Both the position numbers and the translations under genes were made by a program. Shown here piece by piece: positions 6,491 to 13,984 of a stretch of DNA of 19,507 bases (positions within the stretch are counted from its first letter, which is position 1; each line of letters begins with the position of its first letter). The DNA lies in NCBI GenBank assembly GCA_031424015.1, contig JANPGR010000087.1:1-19507 (forward strand). Reading direction: 5' to 3'. Below the pieces are notes generated by a model. That model had not been told where the DNA came from. It did no database searches and saw nothing but the letters and a program-made list of their open reading frames with translations. The DNA comes from JANPGR01 sp031424015. Lineage in GTDB: Bacteria; Patescibacteriota; Minisyncoccia; Phycocordibacterales; UBA1006.

Positions 6491-7648
6491 ATGATTTCAA
6501 CTATTTCGATCGAAAGAACGATCAAGAAAGCAATAACTGATAACCTTTATAAGGGCTATGGTATAGTAATTTATGGTGCACGGCGCGTAGGAAAAACAAC
6601 GCTCGTGCGACAAATTCAGTCTGAATCAAATAAAAAGTCTGTATATATCAATTGTGATGAATCTGTAGGTCAATCTGCATTGTCAGCATATAATTCGCTA
6701 GAATTACGAAAAAATACAGGTATTGATACAGAATTGTTGATTATAGACGAGGCACAGCGTATAGTAGATATTGGGATTAAACTAAAATTACTTATTGATA
6801 ATTATCCAGAATTGCAAATAATCGCAACGGGATCATCATCGTTTGATTTATCAAATAAAATCAAAGAGCCTCTGACAGGTCGCGTGATTGAATACACACT
6901 GTATCCTTTTAGTATTGCAGAATTATCACAACACTATAACCGTTTAGAGTTGCAGTCAATTATTGATACACTGTTAGTGTATGGTAGTTACCCTAGATCT
7001 GTTTTTGGTCCACTACCTGGACCAGATTTGATAAATGTAGCAGACAACTATCTATACAAAGACATATTGGAATATAACAATATCAGAAAACCAGAATTGT
7101 TAAAAAAAATTATTACATTATTGGCCAATGATATTGGCAGTGAATTGTCAATCGTTGATATGACAAATAGATTGGATATTCGTAGAGAGACATTGGAGTC
7201 ATACATTACATTACTGGAACAGTCGTTTGTTATATATCCACTGTTACCATATTCTACAAATTTGCGATCAGAGTTGACCAAAAAGAAAAAAGTATTTTTT
7301 TATGATAACGGAATCCGTAATGCCATACTGGGTAATTTGAACCATATATCAACTCGTGGCGATTTCGGAAAGTTATGGGAGCAATTTATGATCTCTCAAA
7401 TGTATATACAGTATAAAAACTCATTGGAAATAGAAAATCAATCAAAATTTAATTTCTGGCGAACAACAGACCAACATCAAGAAGTTGATTTAATTATTTC
7501 TGATTCACATTCTGTTGCTGGTTATGAATTTTGTTACTCAGCAAAGATGGCAACCAAGAAAAAAAAGCCCAGTCAGTTTACAGCATTATATCCCGATGCC
7601 TCGTATCACATAATCCATAGTGAAAACTTTTTGGATTTTCTACTCTAA
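6491..7648 (+). CDS. AAA family ATPase with DUF4143 domain
   Basis: 385 residues, the usual length for this family. Walker A is GARRVGKTT (29-37), Walker B ELLIIDEAQ (81-89), and the sensor segment IATGSSSF at 111-118 is followed by LTGR (128-131). The C-terminal half is DUF4143: 'YLYKDILEYNNIRKPELLKKII', a winged-helix segment 'IVDMTNRLDIRRETLESYI', 'KVFFYDNGIRNAILGN', and 'FWRTTDQHQEVDLII' with a degenerate nuclease-like end. The family is widespread in archaea and CPR, often in mobile or defence-like settings; its role is poorly known. The last 9 bases overlap the end of convergent TrmB-2. Flanking direct repeats suggest insertion or duplication at this spot. Confidence 0.9.
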   Translation: MISTISIERTIKKAITDNLYKGYGIVIYGARRVGKTTLVRQIQSESNKKSVYINCDESVGQSALSAYNSLELRKNTGIDTELLIIDEAQRIVDIGIKLKLLIDNYPELQIIATGSSSFDLSNKIKEPLTGRVIEYTLYPFSIAELSQHYNRLELQSIIDTLLVYGSYPRSVFGPLPGPDLINVADNYLYKDILEYNNIRKPELLKKIITLLANDIGSELSIVDMTNRLDIRRETLESYITLLEQSFVIYPLLPYSTNLRSELTKKKKVFFYDNGIRNAILGNLNHISTRGDFGKLWEQFMISQMYIQYKNSLEIENQSKFNFWRTTDQHQEVDLIISDSHSVAGYEFCYSAKMATKKKKPSQFTALYPDASYHIIHSENFLDFLL

Positions 7649-8401
7649 TTTCTCCCACAACAGTTTGAACGTTTCGCGCATATTGTGCGCCAGAACTGAA
7701 TCGTTGATTTCGATCAGATAATAGGGGCGCTGTGCAGTCACCAACATAATTACATAGTTTCCAATTACCCACTGTGTGGCGGTGATGTGGTTGTTTTCTG
7801 TAAATTTTAGTTGCCTGCGATCTGCATAGGCGTTTTTTGCCAACCTCGTTTCTATGTGTGCTGAATTAGTGATCAGTTTTACCTGTGTGGATTTTGGAGA
7901 TTTTTTCCAGAACCAGTCGATCCAATCCTCGAATTTGCCTACAAATGATATATCTTGGAATCCCCACCATGTTTTGTCGATAGATTGTGCGGATTCATTC
8001 CAAACCATCGCCGCACTATGTAGATAGTCTGACAGGTCGTTTTCATTGATCATTTTTATTTTTGGTATGTTAAATGATTTTGATTTGGGTAAAGATTCTA
8101 TGTATTGTTGTAATTCTGAAATCAAGGTTGATTTTTCCTGCAGTTTACGTGCTTCATCGCGTATGATGGAATCCAAACGTGTCGTTTCGATAGGGGAATA
8201 GTAGCACGATCTACCGCTAATGTCCTCGAGGATCAAACCTTTTTGTATGAGTTCTTTGGCAACACTATATATAGTAGTTCTCTGTATTTTTGTTAATCGC
8301 GCTAGATGTGCGGGTGCTATTTTGCCGTACTCTAAAATCAATTTGTACAGCGTGATTTCTTTGGCTCCCAGTCCTAGATTTTGCAATGTTATGTCAATCA
8401 T
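7640..8401 (-). CDS. TrmB-family transcriptional regulator (TrmB-2)
   Basis: 253 residues. HTH at about 20-62 (AHLARLTKIQRTTIYSVAKELIQKG), coiled linker to about 104, then the effector domain with 'WWGFQD' at 145-150, 'WIDWFWKKSP' and the closing 'HNMRETFKLLWEKLE'. It is clearly a paralogue of TrmB-1: the Trp-rich motif and the C-terminal helix are shared. The start ATG (8399-8401) lies 7 nt after a TACACT box that has a consensus TTGACA -35. It is divergent from the methyltransferase/ABC importer cluster across 203 bp, so those genes are the likely targets. The 3' end is duplicated at 6313-6390 and overlaps the ATPase gene by 9 bases. Confidence 0.87.
   Translation of the reverse strand: MIDITLQNLGLGAKEITLYKLILEYGKIAPAHLARLTKIQRTTIYSVAKELIQKGLILEDISGRSCYYSPIETTRLDSIIRDEARKLQEKSTLISELQQYIESLPKSKSFNIPKIKMINENDLSDYLHSAAMVWNESAQSIDKTWWGFQDISFVGKFEDWIDWFWKKSPKSTQVKLITNSAHIETRLAKNAYADRRQLKFTENNHITATQWVIGNYVIMLVTAQRPYYLIEINDSVLAHNMRETFKLLWEKLE
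7644..7717 (+). repeat. Direct repeat B, right copy
   Basis: This is the 3' end of the intact TrmB-2 gene; partner of 6317-6390. Confidence 0.85.
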
Positions 8402-8408
8402 ATACAGT

Positions 8409-8438
8409 AGTGTAGCATAGTTGTTGATAAATTGTCAA
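8409..8438 (-). promoter_or_regulatory. Promoter of TrmB-2
   Basis: On the minus strand: TTGACA (8433-8438), 18-nt spacer, TACACT (8409-8414), 7 nt to the ATG. The -35 is a perfect consensus and lies within a short inverted repeat (GTTGA-N7-TCAAC), a possible autoregulatory site. Confidence 0.65.
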
Positions 8439-8500
8439 CAGATATATCTAAAATAGTATAAAATACCTTATTTATATACATTTATATTGTTATATTTATA

Positions 8501-8538
8501 TTGACTATATACAGCATAATGCTATACTTGACAAGTAT
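8501..8538 (+). promoter_or_regulatory. Upstream promoter with two adjacent palindromes
   Basis: TTGACT (8501-8506), 16-nt spacer, TATACT (8523-8528). Between and over these boxes lie AGCAT-A-ATGCT (8513-8523) and ATACTTG-A-CAAGTAT (8524-8538), both perfect inverted repeats with a one-base centre. They are good candidates for regulator binding between TrmB-2 and the methyltransferase. A transcript from here would have a leader of about 70 nt. Confidence 0.5.
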
Positions 8539-8566
8539 CCTAAATCGATGTGGATATATAGAGATT

Positions 8567-8596
8567 TTATCAACAATATAATAAACATACCATACT
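8567..8596 (+). promoter_or_regulatory. Proximal promoter of the methyltransferase gene
   Basis: TTATCA (8567-8572), 18-nt spacer, CATACT (8591-8596), 8 nt to the ATG at 8605. Confidence 0.5.
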
Positions 8597-8604
8597 AACG
8601 TTTT

Positions 8605-9321
8605 ATGAAAAAAAACAACAATTTCTCAGATACACTTATTTCCGATTATTACCTCTTTACTGAAGATGTATACCCAGGTCACGATGCTCTACAGCAGTCT
8701 ATTGCAGATTCGTTAGTTGGTTCATTTAAAAACAGGGTCAACAATGAAAAATTACAACTATTGGAAATTGGTACTGGTTTGGGATATGCCAGCAAATTTG
8801 TGCAAAAACTGTTACCCCAAGCACATTATACATTGAATGATTTTGATCAAATATTACTAGATGAGTCAGATAATTATCTAAATCCAGATTGTGAAACTAT
8901 AAAACAGTATGGTGATATAGAGCAAACCATATTGGCAATACCAGATGCATCAATCGATGGTGTCTATACTGCATGGGTGCTCCACAACTTTTCACCAGAA
9001 AAGAGAAAAAGTATATTTGCACAAGTCTCTCGTGTTTTGAAACCAGGTGGTGTATTTGTATATTTGGAAAAGATAGAAAACCCTTCACCAGAAAGAGTAT
9101 CGCATTTGGCGAATCGCATCGCTTGTTTTGTGCCCTATATTGAAAAATACAATAGACCAGATTTGTTCATAGATTGGGTAAAACACCAGTTACGCGATGA
9201 AGAGTCTGATTTACTTTTTACTGATGATGAGAATGAACAACTACTAACAGAAAATGGGTTCAAAGGGGAATGCGTAAAACAAATCTTGCTAGAAAAAGTA
9301 ATCGTAGCTACAAAGATATAA
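8605..9321 (+). CDS. Class I SAM-dependent methyltransferase
   Basis: 238 residues. Motif I is LLEIGTGLGYAS (52-63), the acidic end of beta-2 is in 'HYTLNDFD' (74-81), motif 'SIDGVYTAWVLHNFS' lies at 116-130, and 'VSRVLKPGGVFVYLEK' at 141-156 is the post-motif III strand and loop. This is the Methyltransf_11/25 architecture. The substrate is unknown. The C-terminal segment is charged and ends in 'QILLEKVIVATKI'. It lies 64 bases before the ABC importer and downstream of divergent TrmB-2, so it may belong to the same regulon, for example in metabolism of the imported compound; that link is inference from position. Confidence 0.85.
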   Translation: MKKNNNFSDTLISDYYLFTEDVYPGHDALQQSIADSLVGSFKNRVNNEKLQLLEIGTGLGYASKFVQKLLPQAHYTLNDFDQILLDESDNYLNPDCETIKQYGDIEQTILAIPDASIDGVYTAWVLHNFSPEKRKSIFAQVSRVLKPGGVFVYLEKIENPSPERVSHLANRIACFVPYIEKYNRPDLFIDWVKHQLRDEESDLLFTDDENEQLLTENGFKGECVKQILLEKVIVATKI

Positions 9322-9371
9322 AACCAATATTATTTATTAACATAATATAAACACAACAAAGAAATTTGTAG

Positions 9372-9377
9372 TATATT
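9372..9377 (+). promoter_or_regulatory. Candidate -10 box of the ABC importer operon
   Basis: TATATT, 8 nt before the ATG at 9386; no convincing -35. TAGTAT at 9369-9374 is an alternative. Confidence 0.4.
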
Positions 9378-9385
9378 AAACATAT

Positions 9386-10213
9386 ATGAAAAACACAACA
9401 ACAATTATTATTGGAATCATAGCTGTTATCGCGCTGGTTCTATCATTATCAGGACCCAATACAAAATCAAAAACGGATGTAGCAGAAAAGGTAATCAATT
9501 CAGGTGAAATCCGTTTGGGGTATATGATCTACCCACCACTACTGATAAAGGATGAGAAAACAGGAGAACTATCAGGAATCTCTCACGACATTATCGAGGC
9601 GGCAGCACAAAAACTGAACATAACAACAAATTGGGTAGAGGAAACAGGCTGGGGAACTGCAATCGAAGGGCTAAAAACTGGTCGCTATGATATGGTGGGT
9701 ACACAGATGTGGCCGAATAGTGCGCGTGCACGAGAGGCAGTATTCTCGTTGGCCCCTATGAACAGTACAATTTTCCCCTATGTTCGTGCAAGCGATTTCC
9801 GTTTTGACAAAGATATTTCATTACTGAACTCGTCATTATATACACTGAGTGCGCTCGATGGTGAAATGTCGATTTTTATAGCAAAGGAAAATTATCCGAA
9901 TGCAAAATTGGTTTCCATGCCAGAGTTGTCAGCATATTCTGATGTTCTGTTGAATGTTACGACCAAAAAAGCAGATGCAGTATTCATAGAGCCGTCAGTT
10001 GCTCGTGATTTCGAAAAATCAAATCCAGGAACTTTGCGTCGTGTTCCGGTTGACCCGGTGCGTGTGTTAGGCAACAGTTTTGCGTTTGCTCGTGGGCAGG
10101 AATCAATGAAATCCATGTGGGACATTGCATTACGCGAAATGATCAATGATGGTACTATCGCAAACATACTTGCAAAATACGATGCATCGGGGGATTATAC
10201 GGTCAATAAATAA
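9386..10213 (+). CDS. Polar amino-acid-type ABC substrate-binding protein (SBP_bac_3)
   Basis: 275 residues. Residues about 6-22 are a membrane anchor with no lipobox cysteine. Mature features of family 3 solute-binding proteins: 'EIRLGYMIYPPLLIKDEKTGELSGISHDIIEAAAQKL' split over 41-77, 'WGTAIEGLKTGRYDMVGTQM' at 89-108, an Arg pair in 'NSARARE' (111-117) where the family has the arginine that binds the substrate carboxylate, and 'DAVFIEP' at 197-203 where the family normally has 'DAV..D', so Glu replaces Asp at the amino-group site. Probable ligand: an amino acid or related small compound. It is the first gene of a three-gene operon (17-base gap to the permease). Confidence 0.88.
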   Translation: MKNTTTIIIGIIAVIALVLSLSGPNTKSKTDVAEKVINSGEIRLGYMIYPPLLIKDEKTGELSGISHDIIEAAAQKLNITTNWVEETGWGTAIEGLKTGRYDMVGTQMWPNSARAREAVFSLAPMNSTIFPYVRASDFRFDKDISLLNSSLYTLSALDGEMSIFIAKENYPNAKLVSMPELSAYSDVLLNVTTKKADAVFIEPSVARDFEKSNPGTLRRVPVDPVRVLGNSFAFARGQESMKSMWDIALREMINDGTIANILAKYDASGDYTVNK

Positions 10214-10230
10214 TAAAACTTTTTTAACGT

Positions 10231-10881
10231 ATGCATTTGATTATCCAAATATTGCCACAATTATTGAGCGGATTCTCTGTTACTGTTGCTCTATGGGGCA
10301 CAATCATCTGCATCGGTGTTCCGTTCGGTATAATTTTAGGAGTCGTAGCTGCTCGATTTTCTAGTGAGATACAATCCATAATCAAAGGAGCACATTATAT
10401 GACCAAGGTTGTACCTGTGTTGGTGTTACTGTTTTGGTTACACTATCCTTTGCAGGGTCTGTTGGGTGTCGTAGTTAATCCGTTTTGGACAGCAGGCATA
10501 GCGCTCGGTATTATTAATATGATTGGTGTCGCCTATGATGTAATGCATGAGCTGTTACTGCTACCAAAATCGTACCGTGAAGCAGGGCAAATGCTGGGTT
10601 TGAATTCGATGCAAATTGTTCGTTCGATCGAATTACCCATACTGGTACGTCGAGTGGTGCCTAATATCATTACTCGACAAGCGTCAATGTTGGAATACAC
10701 ATTATTGGCTAGTTTGATTTCTGTCCCTGAAGTATTTCGCGTGATACAAAGTATCAACGCTATGGTTTACAGACCAGTTGTGCTGTATTCACTGCTCGTT
10801 GTATGTTTTGCGGTGATTCTGACACCAATATATATGTTTGTGAGTCGATGGGAAAAACAATATTTTATACGCTATGATTAA
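10231..10881 (+). CDS. ABC importer permease (HisM/GlnP type)
   Basis: 216 residues with about five transmembrane helices. The cytoplasmic EAA loop that docks the ATPase is clear at about 115-136 ('YREAGQMLGLNSMQIVRSIELP' region: EA..LG followed by I.LP). N-terminal 'LLSGFSVTVALWGTIICIGVPFG' is typical of the BPD_transp_1 family. Only one permease gene is present, so a homodimer is likely. It starts 17 bases after the SBP gene without a Shine-Dalgarno sequence and overlaps the ATPase gene by 8 bases, consistent with translational coupling. Confidence 0.9.
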   Translation: MHLIIQILPQLLSGFSVTVALWGTIICIGVPFGIILGVVAARFSSEIQSIIKGAHYMTKVVPVLVLLFWLHYPLQGLLGVVVNPFWTAGIALGIINMIGVAYDVMHELLLLPKSYREAGQMLGLNSMQIVRSIELPILVRRVVPNIITRQASMLEYTLLASLISVPEVFRVIQSINAMVYRPVVLYSLLVVCFAVILTPIYMFVSRWEKQYFIRYD

Positions 10882-11998
10882 ATTAACGAACATTACAAAG
10901 AAATTTCATAATAATGGAACAGAGAAATGGGGATTACAAAATGTGTCTCTGGATATGCAGCGCGGTGAGATAGTGTGCATATTGGGCGCTAGCGGTAGCG
11001 GGAAATCGACACTACTACGAAGTATCGCTGGTTTAGAAACATTCGACAGTGGCAGCTGTGGGGCATCGGGTGCAACTTTGGGCTATGTGTCGCAGGAATA
11101 CACACTCTGGCCACACCTCAATGTGGTTGAAAATATAATTCTAGCACCATTACTAAAACAAACAGGAACAAGATCTGAACAAGTAGATAAAGCGTATCTC
11201 TTGTTGGAGCGATTTGAATTGTTGGATTGCGCAGAGTCTTATCCTCATCAATTGTCAGGTGGTCAGAAACAGCGAGTGGCACTGTTGCGTTCGATTATGA
11301 GACAGCCAGACGTCTTGTTGCTCGATGAAATCACTTCTGCATTGGATCCTGAACTGACCAAAAGCGTACTGGATCTGATTCGAGCGCTCGCCAAAGATGG
11401 CTATACGATGATAATCGTCACCCATCATATGTCATTTGCATTATCTGTCGCTAGCCGTATTCTTTTTATGAAACAGGGCGTATTAGTACGCGACCAGTCA
11501 CCTGATGTCTTTTTCAGTGACTTTTCAGATCCTGAAATCCGTGCGTATATTATGGACATAGCACGACATGACGAATCAATAGAGATTTTCCGCGGAACCG
11601 AACAGTACCAGGCGTACCACATGGGTCTGATCAAGCGACTACCTAAAAACTCTACAATACTGATTGCAGGAGCAGTGGGTGACAGATGGTATACACCTAT
11701 GGCAGAGTTCTACCAAAAATACGAACAGGTCAGGATACAAAAAAACATAGTATGGAAAATGGTAACCTATGATCAGGGTGACACTGACCGCAGATTACTG
11801 CAGGAGCACCCCGAACTGAATCAATTTCGTAAAATGTCACGGCAAATACAAAACCCGGCAAACTACAATGTGTTTGGCGATACCGTGATCACACAAATAT
11901 TTGAACAGGAGCCAACGATTATCCAAATTAAAAATCAGTCAGTCGCCGATGCTTATACTAGTTTTTTCGAAGACTTGTGGGAGCAGAGTAGTGAATAA
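10874..11998 (+). CDS. ABC importer ATPase with C-terminal TrmB-type effector domain
   Basis: 374 residues; normal ATPases of this group have about 240. The ATPase core is complete: Walker A GASGSGKST (38-46), Q-loop Q74, signature LSGGQ (127-131), Walker B VLLLDE (147-152), D-loop SALD (155-158), switch His184. Residues about 235-370 form an extension that aligns by eye with the effector part of TrmB-3: 'IEIFRGTEQ' against 'YSYGREGA', 'FYQKYEQVRIQKNIVWKM' against 'YLEMRINSGIRIRVL', 'YNVFGDTVIT' against 'IIIFDDTVNF', and 'FFEDLWEQ' against 'LFDALWDA'. It may sense the imported solute or a metabolite and gate transport, like the regulatory domains of MalK or MetN, which are unrelated in sequence. 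The fusion is read in one uninterrupted frame. Confidence 0.9.
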   Translation: MIKLTNITKKFHNNGTEKWGLQNVSLDMQRGEIVCILGASGSGKSTLLRSIAGLETFDSGSCGASGATLGYVSQEYTLWPHLNVVENIILAPLLKQTGTRSEQVDKAYLLLERFELLDCAESYPHQLSGGQKQRVALLRSIMRQPDVLLLDEITSALDPELTKSVLDLIRALAKDGYTMIIVTHHMSFALSVASRILFMKQGVLVRDQSPDVFFSDFSDPEIRAYIMDIARHDESIEIFRGTEQYQAYHMGLIKRLPKNSTILIAGAVGDRWYTPMAEFYQKYEQVRIQKNIVWKMVTYDQGDTDRRLLQEHPELNQFRKMSRQIQNPANYNVFGDTVITQIFEQEPTIIQIKNQSVADAYTSFFEDLWEQSSE

Positions 11999-12017
11999 CC
12001 ATGCATTCACTGAAAAA

Positions 12018-12048
12018 TTTACAATTATATGTACATTTCGTATATAAT
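12018..12048 (+). promoter_or_regulatory. Promoter and TGTACA operator of the antitoxin gene
   Basis: TTTACA (12018-12023), 19-nt spacer, TATAAT (12043-12048), 8 nt, ATG at 12057. The palindrome ATGTACAT (12029-12036) lies in the spacer; TGTACA is the core of the known YefM-YoeB operator, which supports autorepression. Confidence 0.6.
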
Positions 12049-12056
12049 ATACATAT

Positions 12057-12287
12057 ATGAAAACAAACAGCATTTCAACCACTGATCTGCGTACGCGCCT
12101 GTCCGATGTGTATCACAGTGTGCAGCGCACAGGCAAACCTATGGTCGTCACTAATCATGGTGACGCGGGGGTGGTAATGTTGCGCGTGTCAGACGTATAT
12201 CCAGAACCAGCTACTGAGCAGTTGTTCACTATAGCTGATCATTCGGGTGCTTTTAGTGATCTGAGCGAATCTGTAGATTATGAATAA
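12057..12287 (+). CDS. YefM/Phd-family antitoxin, no adjacent toxin
   Basis: 76 residues, normal for the family. N-terminal 'ISTTDLRTRLSDVYHSVQRTGKPMVVTNHGDAGVVML' matches the Phd/YefM DNA-binding fold (the usual pattern is '..ar.nl..ll..v...g.pv.it..g.p.avl'). The C-terminal toxin-binding arm is short and acidic (SDLSESVDYE). No RelE/ParE, Doc or PIN-like gene follows; the stop overlaps (TAATG) a 20-codon open frame at 12287-12349 that I do not recognise. It may be an orphan antitoxin, a remnant of a module, or a simple repressor. Confidence 0.8.
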   Translation: MKTNSISTTDLRTRLSDVYHSVQRTGKPMVVTNHGDAGVVMLRVSDVYPEPATEQLFTIADHSGAFSDLSESVDYE

Positions 12288-12356
12288 TGATTATAGTATC
12301 GGTGCAAAGCTGCAACTTTTGGCGAACTGTTTTATGCAAAATATTTTAAACTAAAG

Positions 12357-12779
12357 TTACAATAAAATTATCTGACCAGGAAACACAGTGTCATCAGTGT
12401 ATTCACTATGGTTTCGTTCGCGTACTGCAGTATCGTTTATGATCAGTAAACGTGTTGCATCCTGCCCATCAGCTGGTCCAGCAGCGTGGAGTACATAGGC
12501 TGGTATAGGGTATACAACACCCACATCGATGGTAAATTCTGATATATAGGCAGTGGATGTATTCAGTTTGATCCCACCCAGCTGCAGTATGCCAGGGTCC
12601 ATAAACAGGAATTCACCAGTAATACTGTGATAATGAGGTTTACTCATTTGACGCAGCACTGCGTATTCGATTTTTTGATCCGCATTGTATCGGTATATGT
12701 CGAAAGCATCACTGGTTTTGTACAAACTAAAATCAGATATATTAAAATCATGGGCGATTAATTGTAATGATGCGTTCAT
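12357..12779 (-). CDS. Small cupin-domain protein
   Basis: 140 residues. Cupin motif 1 is KPHYHSITGEFLFMDPG (47-63), fitting HxH-(x)4-E-(x)6-G with H49, H51 and E56 as likely metal ligands. Motif 2 is YPIPAYVLHAAGP (90-102) with H98 as the fourth ligand. It is a single-domain cytosolic cupin; it could be a binding protein, isomerase or oxygenase, and nothing here decides the substrate. It begins 8 bases after the SBP-2 stop on the same strand, so the two form an operon and may deal with the same compound. Confidence 0.75.
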   Translation of the reverse strand: MNASLQLIAHDFNISDFSLYKTSDAFDIYRYNADQKIEYAVLRQMSKPHYHSITGEFLFMDPGILQLGGIKLNTSTAYISEFTIDVGVVYPIPAYVLHAAGPADGQDATRLLIINDTAVRERNHSEYTDDTVFPGQIILL

Positions 12780-12787
12780 AGTGTTGC

Positions 12788-13915
12788 TTATATTTTTGAT
12801 TCAACAAACGCTCCGTTCATGTACTGCGCCCCGATGATTTGTGTGGTTATGTTGTGCGATCCGTCGACATTGTAAACACCAGAGATACCTTCAAATGATT
12901 TCATTTGTTTTAGATACTCAGTAATATTAGTTCTATCGAAAGATTTTGATTCTGCTAGTTGTTTCAGCAGTGTGGCACTGTCGTAGCCAAATGATTCGTA
13001 CCCGCCTGGCGTTGCACCTTTGCTAGCTTTCATTCTTTCTAACATTTCTGGTTTGTATGCGCCCAGGTTAAAGGGTGTGGTAAATGTATATACTTGTTCA
13101 GCGAGTTTCCCGAGCGCCTCTGGTGTCCCTGGGTTCAAAAATGTACCCAGCTCGTCATAAATGTCGATTGATTGACTGTTCAAACCTATATCGTTTGCCT
13201 GCGTCATGATGCCACTCCATTGACCTGCTGGAACTGCCATGATTGCCAGTGCTTGGGGTTTGTTTGACTTGATTTTCTGTAGCTGCGTTCTGTAGTCAGT
13301 GTCAGTGTCCTGGAATGTTTCGTGAGTGACACGCACACCTGCGCGCTCCAGCGCTGGCAGTATGGCATCAACGTTTGACTGGGATGCCTCGTTTTTGGCT
13401 TGGAGTATGGCTATGTGTTTGTAACCCTTTGCCAGTACTCTGTCGACAAACAGCTGCGCTGTTTGGTCTGTAGTCCAAAACAGCCTATATGCATAGTCGT
13501 TGTCAGATGATGTAGCATGTATGCCAGCAACCAGTGAAATCAGTAGTGGCACCTGGTTTTGTTTTGCGAGCGGTGTTAGCGGAATTGATGCCTTGGTTAG
13601 GTTGGAAATTACTATGTCGAGATTGCCTACTGCGGTTAGTTTGTGGAACGCAGCTGTTGCAGTAGCTGGATCGCCCTTGCTGTCTTCGTAGATGATTTTT
13701 ATATGCGGATCTGAGCCTAAACCTGATTCTAGCCCTGATTTGAATACTTCACCGAACTGTGCTGCTGGACCCGACAAAGGCAAAATCGCACCTACTGTGA
13801 TTGTAGCGTCGTTGGCTGTTAGTGATGTTTTGTCCGTACTGCGGTTGGTAGTGATAATTGATATGATTATAATAATGATTATCACCACTATACCGATTGT
13901 TGTTTTGTTGTTCAT
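12788..13915 (-). CDS. LivJ-type ABC substrate-binding protein, membrane-anchored (SBP-2)
   Basis: 375 residues from the ATG at 13913-13915; the open frame could begin at a TTG two codons earlier. A very hydrophobic anchor (about 7-22, nearly all Ile/Val) has no lipobox. The type I periplasmic-binding fold is clear: 'ITVGAILPLSGPAAQFGEVF' at 39-58, 'IKIIYEDSKGDPATATAAFHKL', 'IDIVISNLTKASIPL' region, 'HIAILQAKNEASQSNVDAI' and 'GGYESFGYDSATLLKQL'. Distantly related to SBP-1. No permease or ATPase is encoded nearby. It is first in an operon with the cupin and divergent from TrmB-3 across 69 bp. Confidence 0.88.
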   Translation of the reverse strand: MNNKTTIGIVVIIIIIIISIITTNRSTDKTSLTANDATITVGAILPLSGPAAQFGEVFKSGLESGLGSDPHIKIIYEDSKGDPATATAAFHKLTAVGNLDIVISNLTKASIPLTPLAKQNQVPLLISLVAGIHATSSDNDYAYRLFWTTDQTAQLFVDRVLAKGYKHIAILQAKNEASQSNVDAILPALERAGVRVTHETFQDTDTDYRTQLQKIKSNKPQALAIMAVPAGQWSGIMTQANDIGLNSQSIDIYDELGTFLNPGTPEALGKLAEQVYTFTTPFNLGAYKPEMLERMKASKGATPGGYESFGYDSATLLKQLAESKSFDRTNITEYLKQMKSFEGISGVYNVDGSHNITTQIIGAQYMNGAFVESKI

Positions 13916-13929
13916 ATACAAAACAAATA

Positions 13930-13944
13930 TACTATGGTATAGTA
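13930..13944. promoter_or_regulatory. Inverted repeat in the SBP-2/TrmB-3 promoter region
   Basis: TACTAT-GGT-ATAGTA is a 6-bp inverted repeat with a 3-bp centre, 15 bases upstream of the SBP-2 ATG. A second near-symmetry, ATTCG-A-CGAAT, lies closer to TrmB-3. The -10 boxes on either strand cannot be fixed with confidence here. Confidence 0.35.
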
Positions 13945-13984
13945 GATATGCTATTATTCGACGAATTTCGACAAATATAAAACT

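Noticed and set aside
6491..7648. ATPase gene as an insertion-sequence transposition protein (IstB-like)
   Set aside because: The DUF4143 C-terminus, the absence of a transposase partner, and flanking repeats that are gene ends rather than terminal inverted repeats do not fit an IS.
12287..12349. 20-codon frame overlapping the antitoxin stop as a possible toxin
   Set aside because: Too short, and no similarity to RelE, Doc or PIN starts that I can recognise; kept only as a remark.
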